From assembly GCF_021130785.1 (NCBI RefSeq), contig NC_060207.1, positions 806,001-870,000 of the forward strand: DNA of 64,000 bases. Direction: 5' to 3'. The translations under genes and the position numbers were made by a program. Below, in pieces: positions 58,405-64,000 of the stretch (its first letter is position 1; each line of letters begins with the position of its first letter). The notes beneath the pieces were generated by a model that was not told the DNA's origin, did not search any database, and saw nothing but the letters and a program-made list of their open reading frames with translations. Origin of the DNA: Homalodisca vitripennis (lineage: Eukaryota; Arthropoda; Insecta; Hemiptera; Cicadellidae).

Positions 58405-59640
58405 CTACATTACACAGTGGTTTAAAATTATACAAAATCTTGTAGGCGAATCACTACCAGTATCGATGTCTCTCACTTCACCTACTCACTACTCAACGCA
58501 CGTTTCTCCTACATTACACAGCAGTTTACAATTTTACAATATCTTGTAGGTAGTCACTACCAGTATCGATGTCTCTCACTTCTCCTACTCTCTACTCAAC
58601 GCATGTTTCTCCTACATTACACAGCAGTTCACAATTTTACAATATCTTGTAGGTAGTCACTACCAGTATCGATGTCTCTCACTTCTCCTACTCTCTACTC
58701 AACGCATGTTTCTCCTACATTACACAGCAGTTTACAATTTTACAATATCTTGTAGGTGAGTCACTACCAGTATTGATGTCTCTCACTTCTCCTACTCTCT
58801 ACTCAACGCATGTTTCTCCTACATTACACAGCAGTTTACAATATTATACAATATATTGTAGGCGAGTCACTACCAGTGTTGATGTCTCTTACTTCTCTTA
58901 TTCTCTACTCAAAGCATGTTTCTCCTACATTACACAGCAGTTTACAATTTTACAATATCTTGTAGGTGAGTCACTACCAGTATTGATGTCTCTCACTTCT
59001 CCTACTCTCTACTCAACGCATGTTTCTCTACATTACACAGCATTTTACAATTTTACAATATCGTGTAGGCGAGTCACTACCAGTATCGATGTCTCTCACT
59101 TCACCTACTCACTACTCAACGCACGTTCCTCCTAAATTACACAGCAGTTTACAATTTTACAATATCTTGTAGGTGAGTCACTACCAGTATCGATGTCTCT
59201 CACTTCTCCTACTCTCCACTCAACGCATGTTTCTCCTACATTACACAGTAGTTTACAATTTTACAATATCTTGTAGGCGAGTCACTACCAGTATCGATGT
59301 CTCTCACTTCTCCTACTCTCTACTCAACGCATGTTTCTCCTACATTACACAGCAGTTTACAATATTATACAATATCTTGTAGGCGAGTCACTACCAGTAT
59401 TGATGTCTCTCACTTTCTTACTCTCTACTCAAAGCATGTTTCTCCTACATTATACAGCATTTTACAATTTTACAATATCTTGTAGGCGAGTCACTGCCAC
59501 TATTGATGTCTCTCACTTCTCTTACTCTCTATTCAACGCATGTTTCTCCTACATTACACAGCAGTTTACAATTTTACAATATCTTGTAGGCGAGCCACTA
59601 CTAGTATCGATGTCTCTAACTTCTCCACGCTACTCTCACC
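58405..59640. repeat. Tandem array, ~104-bp unit (101-107 bp, ~12 copies)
   Basis: Units have the form AATATCTTGTAGGCGAGTCAC...GTATCGATGTCTCTCACTTC...CAACGCATGTTTCTCC then ACATTACACAGCAG. Length varies through small indels (GTAGTCAC or GTGAGTCAC; ATTTTACAA or ATATTATACAA). The open periodic frames change frame at these indels, which argues against coding. Confidence 0.93.
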
Positions 59641-60284
59641 ATTTACCGTGTAACCTGCGATTCGTATGTTCCTATCATTATCTTACTTAGGTTTCCATCT
59701 TTTTCTATTTCAGAAAATTAATCGTGTAAAAAATTAAATGATCTCGTTTTTTTCTAATTATTCCGTAGAACCAATACCAATACCGTACAACTTGTCACAC
59801 ATCATTAGTCAGTTAATGTCTGAGAACCAATAATGTCGTGGAAAATAAATCTAACGCTTTAACAGAAGCAGTCATTCCCCTACGAAGTTTAAAGAAGTAT
59901 GCAGACAGACTAATGGTGAATGTCAACACCTTCAAAATTAAACCTCTTACGAAGTTGGTTTAGAAACACGAATCATATTTCGTTAATTACTAATATAAGG
60001 TAGAAAAACGCTTCACAATGTATTTGCAAAAATATTCGCTGATGTTCCATGTAAGATTTCTTTTCTATAGACGGGTTAATTTCGAGATGTCATACATACA
60101 GACATGCGGAAACTACATTTTTTCAATCCCATTGTGTGTGATATAGGTATCGCTTAGGCAAAAAGGTAGAAATCCGCCATACCATGTTCGCGTACAAAGC
60201 TTTACTGTTTAATTTTAAATCCCCTATGTAGAAATGAAGTTTCATGCAAAATTTAAATTCTAATTCTACTTATAGTCTACTATG
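59641..60284. other. Unannotated AT-rich DNA
   Basis: No gene was recognised. Confidence 0.4.
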
Positions 60285-60560
60285 TTGCATATAGAGCCCT
60301 CAACTCTTCTTGATCTCCTTCAACGATGTTGGTTCATCAGTACACCATGTACAAAAAACGTCCAGTACGTTGATGATATGTCTCTGTTTCAAGATGGATT
60401 CAAATAGAGAACTCGAAGAGATTACATTCATTGAACTCAACGATACAGTTCAGCGTTTCAATGAATTAAACGTCAAATCATATCCAACAAAATCAACTTT
60501 CATTCATTGTCGTTTGTTCAATATACTTTGCTTGCGTTAGTAACACACAATTATGTTTTG
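60285..60560 (+). pseudogene. Old LINE reverse transcriptase fragment around the catalytic box
   Basis: In one frame SFNDVG (usual ..FINDL/V) is followed, after a frame change, by QYVDDMSLFQDGF (60363-60400; the YxDD catalytic box with V in the second position). Back in the first frame comes ELEEITFIELNDTVQRFNEL with NVKSYPTKS. This matches the post-YADD segment (LE......L.....WF..N.L..N..KT..). The fragment is cut off near 60560 where the tail of the minus-strand LINE begins, so the younger LINE probably inserted into it. Confidence 0.6.
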
Positions 60561-63500
60561 AGAAAACTGAATAAATGAATAAATGATTTATTTCCATCAG
60601 CATCATACAACAGAAATTGCAAATACAAAACCTGGAAATTGACTGGCCACGTAACCAGTAGTGTGGCCAGTTTTTATAAGGCAAAGATAAAAATACAATA
60701 ATATTTTTTTTCAGTCTAGCACATAAAGTTTAAATATTCAAGAAAGACACTCTCTGCAATGTTTATGCTTTCAAACTCTAAACTAAACTACTTAAATATT
60801 GTAATAACTATTCAATAATTAGAACTGTGAAAAGGTTTTTCAAATGTGCGTTAACTTTAATTTATGACATATATTGTATGCTATGGAAATAATTAAACTA
60901 TATTAACTAATTACAAGATTCAAAAATTCTACATCTTGTTTAGTCATTAGCCAACTTTTCAACAGTGAACAAAATTCCCTAAGTCTAATGCTCTGTCTTA
61001 TATAATAAGGGACTTGATTAAAATATTTAGGTGCAAGGTAACTATAGGAATGCCTAAAAATGGATTTTTTTACTTTAATTAGTCTAACATCACCTGCAGA
61101 ACAGCTCCTAGTATTATAGTGATATTAAATTATTTTCTTTATTGCCACTTCTCCTGTAGAACAGACTTAAAACTTTAAACACGAAAATATGACGGAAAGG
61201 TAGTATATTTAACGTTTGGTATAATGGAAAGGAGGTTTCCCTTTTCTGCTTTTTAAAAATAATACGTAAAAAATAATTTTGAGAGATTCGTAATTTATCG
61301 ATCAGAGTTTTAAATGTGCCTCCAAAGCAGACGATACCATATTGTATACGTGAGTGAATTAAAGCAAAATACAACGATCTTAACAATGAAGTTTCACAGA
61401 AATTTCTTAAAAAATAAAAAGTTCGAATAGATGATTTTATTTTCCTGTGTAGAGATAATATATGTTCGTCCCATTTAAGTTTGTTATCAAAAATAATTCC
61501 CAAATATTTAATGCTTTTCAAACATTGGATTTTTCCACAGTTACAAACAAGTAAATCACAATTAGTGGAATGGAACTTTATCTCAAAAGGTAAATCGCCA
61601 CCACCTGGATCAAAAAGTATCGATTTCGTTTTATTAACATTTACTTGCATTTTATTAAAATTGCACCGATCCCTTAATAATTTTAAATCATTATTTATGT
61701 AATTATTTAACAGTGTTAATTGCTTATCATTGTAAAACAGTACAACATCATCGGCAAATGCAGATATATTTCCCCTCCAACCAATCTTCAATAAGTCATT
61801 AATAAAGACCAGGAACAAAGTTGCTGAGAGCACTGATCCTTGCGGAACGCCAACTTTAATCTCTTGTTGAGAACTGTAGCAATTATTTATTTTAACTTGT
61901 TGTTTTCTGTTAGTCAAAAAGCTTCTAAACCAATCCAAAGCCACACCCCGAATTCCTGTCGTTTCTAGTTTAGCTAAAAGAATTTCGTGATTTACAAAAT
62001 CAAAGGCTTTTTTAAAATCGACAAAGATGCCTATAGTTTTATCACCAGAGTTAAAATTATTGTAAATTTGTTCAGTTGCTGAAATCAAAGCATCTTCAGT
62101 AGATTTCCCTTTTGTGAAACCAAATTGATTATCACTGAAAAAACTAAATTTATTTAAGTAGGTTAGAACTCTTTTCAACATAAGTTTTTCAAAAATCCTA
62201 GAAAAAATTGATAACAAACTAATGGGTCTCAGCTGGTCAATTTTGATAGAATTGTCTTTTTTGTGAATAGGAATGATCGTGCTGATTTTTAATTTTGACG
62301 GAAAAATCCCTTTGCTAAAACTTAAATTCACTATATAAACTAAGAATGGTGCTATTACGTCAATTATGTTTTTCAGTAAACAAACACTAAATTGATCGAA
62401 ACCAGTCGATTTTTTATTCTTTAAATTTTTGACAATTTGTAGTAGTTCCTGTGTAGTGACAGGACTAATGAAAAACGAGTGCGGGTAAGTGACGCGCGCT
62501 TGATGGACAGAGCCGACAGTTTGCGTACTCTGTATATTGATAAGATAGTTATTGATTACCTCGGCCACCGCAAGAGACTCAGTCACTATCTCCCCGTTAT
62601 CTAACTCGACCTTTTGTACGCTCTTATTGATTGCAGAACCAGTTACCTCATTTATTACTTTCCATTGCATGGATGGGTCACCATTACAGTTCTCTATTTG
62701 TTTTTTAAAGTGTTGATATTTAGCTCTGTCTATTTCAAGTTTTAAGTCTTTACAAAATTTATTATAATAACATAAGAAATTTTGGTCATATGGCCTCCTT
62801 TTAGATATTTTATAAAGTTTCTTTCTTTTACTTATTTTATTTAACAGATTCACCATTATCCATGGACTTCTTAATTTAGCTTTAAATATCCTATTACTAT
62901 AATCTCTTGTCGTACTACTTTCATTGATAATATTGGTAAGGATGTCACAAAATTTATTATAAATACTGTCAACATCATCATTCAAATAATATATAATGTT
63001 CCAGTCAACAAAATTCAATTTAGATTTAACTGATTCAAAACTAATAGTAGTCTTCCGTGATACAAGCGTATTTATATTTACATTTCTATTTATTTTACTT
63101 GCACTTGCAAACCTAAGTCCCAACAAACAATGATCAGTCAAACCAAGGTCAAACACAGCAGAGCTATAATTATTTATGTATCTATTTCTTATAAAAATAT
63201 GGTCTATACAAGATTTGGTGTTTTTAGTTATTCTAGTTGGTGAATTAATTAGGGATAAAAATCCATTATTAGATAGAAGATTATTATAATTTTGTGATTC
63301 TGAGGTATCAACTAACAAATTTAAGTTAACATCTCCAATTAAAATAACGTTATTTGGTAATTTATTAAGAAGCTGTGTTAATTCGACTAAAAACTGATTT
63401 ACTGAATAAAATTGAAATCTATACAAACACAATAATTTAAAGTAAGTATTATTAATTTTGATGTCAAGAAGTAAAGCATCAGCTGTGACCATATCTAGAT

Positions 63501-63880
63501 GAAGTTGATTAACGTTGAATGCGCAATCAATAAAACAAACAATACCACCTGCTCTGTACTGATCATTGCATTTAGCGAAAGCTTTGAAACCTGCTATATT
63601 GTACAATTTTAATTCGTCAGAACTTATCCATATTTCACTTAAAATTACAAAGTGGGGCATTTCTTTAATATTATTAAGTTCTACAATAAAGCTATTAAAA
63701 TTACTCCTCAAACTTCTTATGTTGGTATAAACAAGGTTAAAATCGTCTTTACATCTTACTGGACCGAAAAAGTCATTTAAGTTAACATTATCGGGCATAT
63801 ATCAAACAACAATACACAAAATATCTACAGATTATATAATGAAAACAGAAAAACACAACACAGTTTACCCACTCAAGAAA
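60561..63880 (-). mobile_element. LINE with intact endonuclease/RT, 3' end at 60561
   Basis: Read on the minus strand, the element has an intact coding region (63798-61114), a ~540-base 3' UTR, and an A/T-rich tail of the form AATAAATCATTTATTCATTT at 60566-60590. Its 5' end is not visible. An ORF1 (Gag-like) would lie beyond the right edge of the window if present. The border at 63880 is arbitrary. Confidence 0.75.
61114..63798 (-). CDS. LINE endonuclease / reverse transcriptase, 894 aa, intact
   Basis: The protein nicks genomic DNA and primes reverse transcription of its own mRNA there. An APE-type endonuclease occupies about residues 20-230: YTNIRS (Asn 26), ILSEIW (Glu 55), IGDVNLN (Asp 156, Asn 158; usual GDFN), IDHIF (Asp 199, His 200) and LTDHCLL (Asp 222, His 223). 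The RT spans about 500-760: IIPIHKKD, LRPISLLSIFSRIFEKL, NQFGFTKGKST, FVDFKKAFD (Asp 594), VGVPQGSVLS and SAFADDVVLF (Asp 683, Asp 684). A C-terminal segment (IHSRIQYGIVCFGG) follows. There is no RNase H domain. The first ATG in the frame was chosen, and the endonuclease begins about 20 residues later, as usual. No stop or frameshift exists, so the copy could be active or very recently inserted. The family is Jockey-like by general appearance. Confidence 0.93.
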   Translation of the reverse strand: MPDNVNLNDFFGPVRCKDDFNLVYTNIRSLRSNFNSFIVELNNIKEMPHFVILSEIWISSDELKLYNIAGFKAFAKCNDQYRAGGIVCFIDCAFNVNQLHLDMVTADALLLDIKINNTYFKLLCLYRFQFYSVNQFLVELTQLLNKLPNNVILIGDVNLNLLVDTSESQNYNNLLSNNGFLSLINSPTRITKNTKSCIDHIFIRNRYINNYSSAVFDLGLTDHCLLGLRFASASKINRNVNINTLVSRKTTISFESVKSKLNFVDWNIIYYLNDDVDSIYNKFCDILTNIINESSTTRDYSNRIFKAKLRSPWIMVNLLNKISKRKKLYKISKRRPYDQNFLCYYNKFCKDLKLEIDRAKYQHFKKQIENCNGDPSMQWKVINEVTGSAINKSVQKVELDNGEIVTESLAVAEVINNYLINIQSTQTVGSVHQARVTYPHSFFISPVTTQELLQIVKNLKNKKSTGFDQFSVCLLKNIIDVIAPFLVYIVNLSFSKGIFPSKLKISTIIPIHKKDNSIKIDQLRPISLLSIFSRIFEKLMLKRVLTYLNKFSFFSDNQFGFTKGKSTEDALISATEQIYNNFNSGDKTIGIFVDFKKAFDFVNHEILLAKLETTGIRGVALDWFRSFLTNRKQQVKINNCYSSQQEIKVGVPQGSVLSATLFLVFINDLLKIGWRGNISAFADDVVLFYNDKQLTLLNNYINNDLKLLRDRCNFNKMQVNVNKTKSILFDPGGGDLPFEIKFHSTNCDLLVCNCGKIQCLKSIKYLGIIFDNKLKWDEHILSLHRKIKSSIRTFYFLRNFCETSLLRSLYFALIHSRIQYGIVCFGGTFKTLIDKLRISQNYFLRIIFKKQKRETSFPLYQTLNILPFRHIFVFKVLSLFYRRSGNKENNLISL

Positions 63881-64000
63881 TCTACTTATATGTACTGTCA
63901 TACTACTTAATCTTAACAAAATCATCATAACTGTTTATTTTTATACATTTTTCTCCAGCCGATTTCCTTATAAAAAATTTCCCATCTCTGACCCATACGT
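63881..64000. other. Sequence upstream of the intact LINE
   Basis: AT-rich. It may be the 5' UTR or inter-ORF region of the element. No frame is recognisable in the short stretch available. Confidence 0.3.

Overview
The window looks like nuclear DNA of an arthropod, most likely an insect and possibly a hemipteran. It is AT-rich and full of non-LTR retrotransposon pieces that end in short A/T-rich tails. It carries many unrelated minisatellite families, and I see no bacterial-style operons. I cannot name the species. No intact host gene is recognisable. Roughly 47% of the window (about 30 kb) is tandem array, and most of the rest is mobile-element debris or AT-rich DNA without recognisable content.

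Layout. 1-1675: a compact block of four small genes on both strands that is unlike anything else in the window. One gene carries a CxxC...CxxC zinc ribbon. One is broken by a stop and a frameshift. Three of the four starts sit in a T-rich...TAAATGG context. This is the best candidate for an unusual system: a decayed, endogenised large-DNA-virus-like or Polinton-like element that continues out of the left edge. 2.1-8.5 kb: a truncated LINE, a broken DDE transposase, a scrap of reverse transcriptase, a GC-rich 47-bp array and a second LINE end. 9.6-11.05 kb: a 148/171-bp array. 11.7-13.6 kb: a tRNA-like/SINE-like module and a solo LTR with TSD TAGG. 14.27-24.07 kb: a 38-bp satellite whose polarity flips twice. 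24-29 kb: AT-rich DNA with (TA)n tracts. 29.0-35.0 kb: 102-bp, 15-bp and 128-bp arrays. 36.3-39.4 kb: two LINE 3' ends around a 42-bp array. 39.4-51.2 kb: an 11-kb 108-bp satellite that decays into diverged units on its right. 51.3-54.2 kb: 87-bp and 76-bp arrays around a Gag-like pseudogene. 54.2-57.05 kb: a nearly complete endonuclease-RT LINE. 58.4-59.6 kb: a 104-bp array. 60.3-63.8 kb: an old RT scrap and, on the minus strand, an intact 894-aa LINE endonuclease/RT.

The long periodic reading frames across the arrays are very probably artefacts of tandem repetition and are not called as genes. The most informative signals are three. First, the virus-like block. Second, the polarity switches and the inverted private-variant block inside the 38-bp satellite. 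Third, short dyad symmetries recur in the monomers of at least seven otherwise unrelated arrays. All functional statements rest on reading the sequence and on remembered family features; no searches were run.
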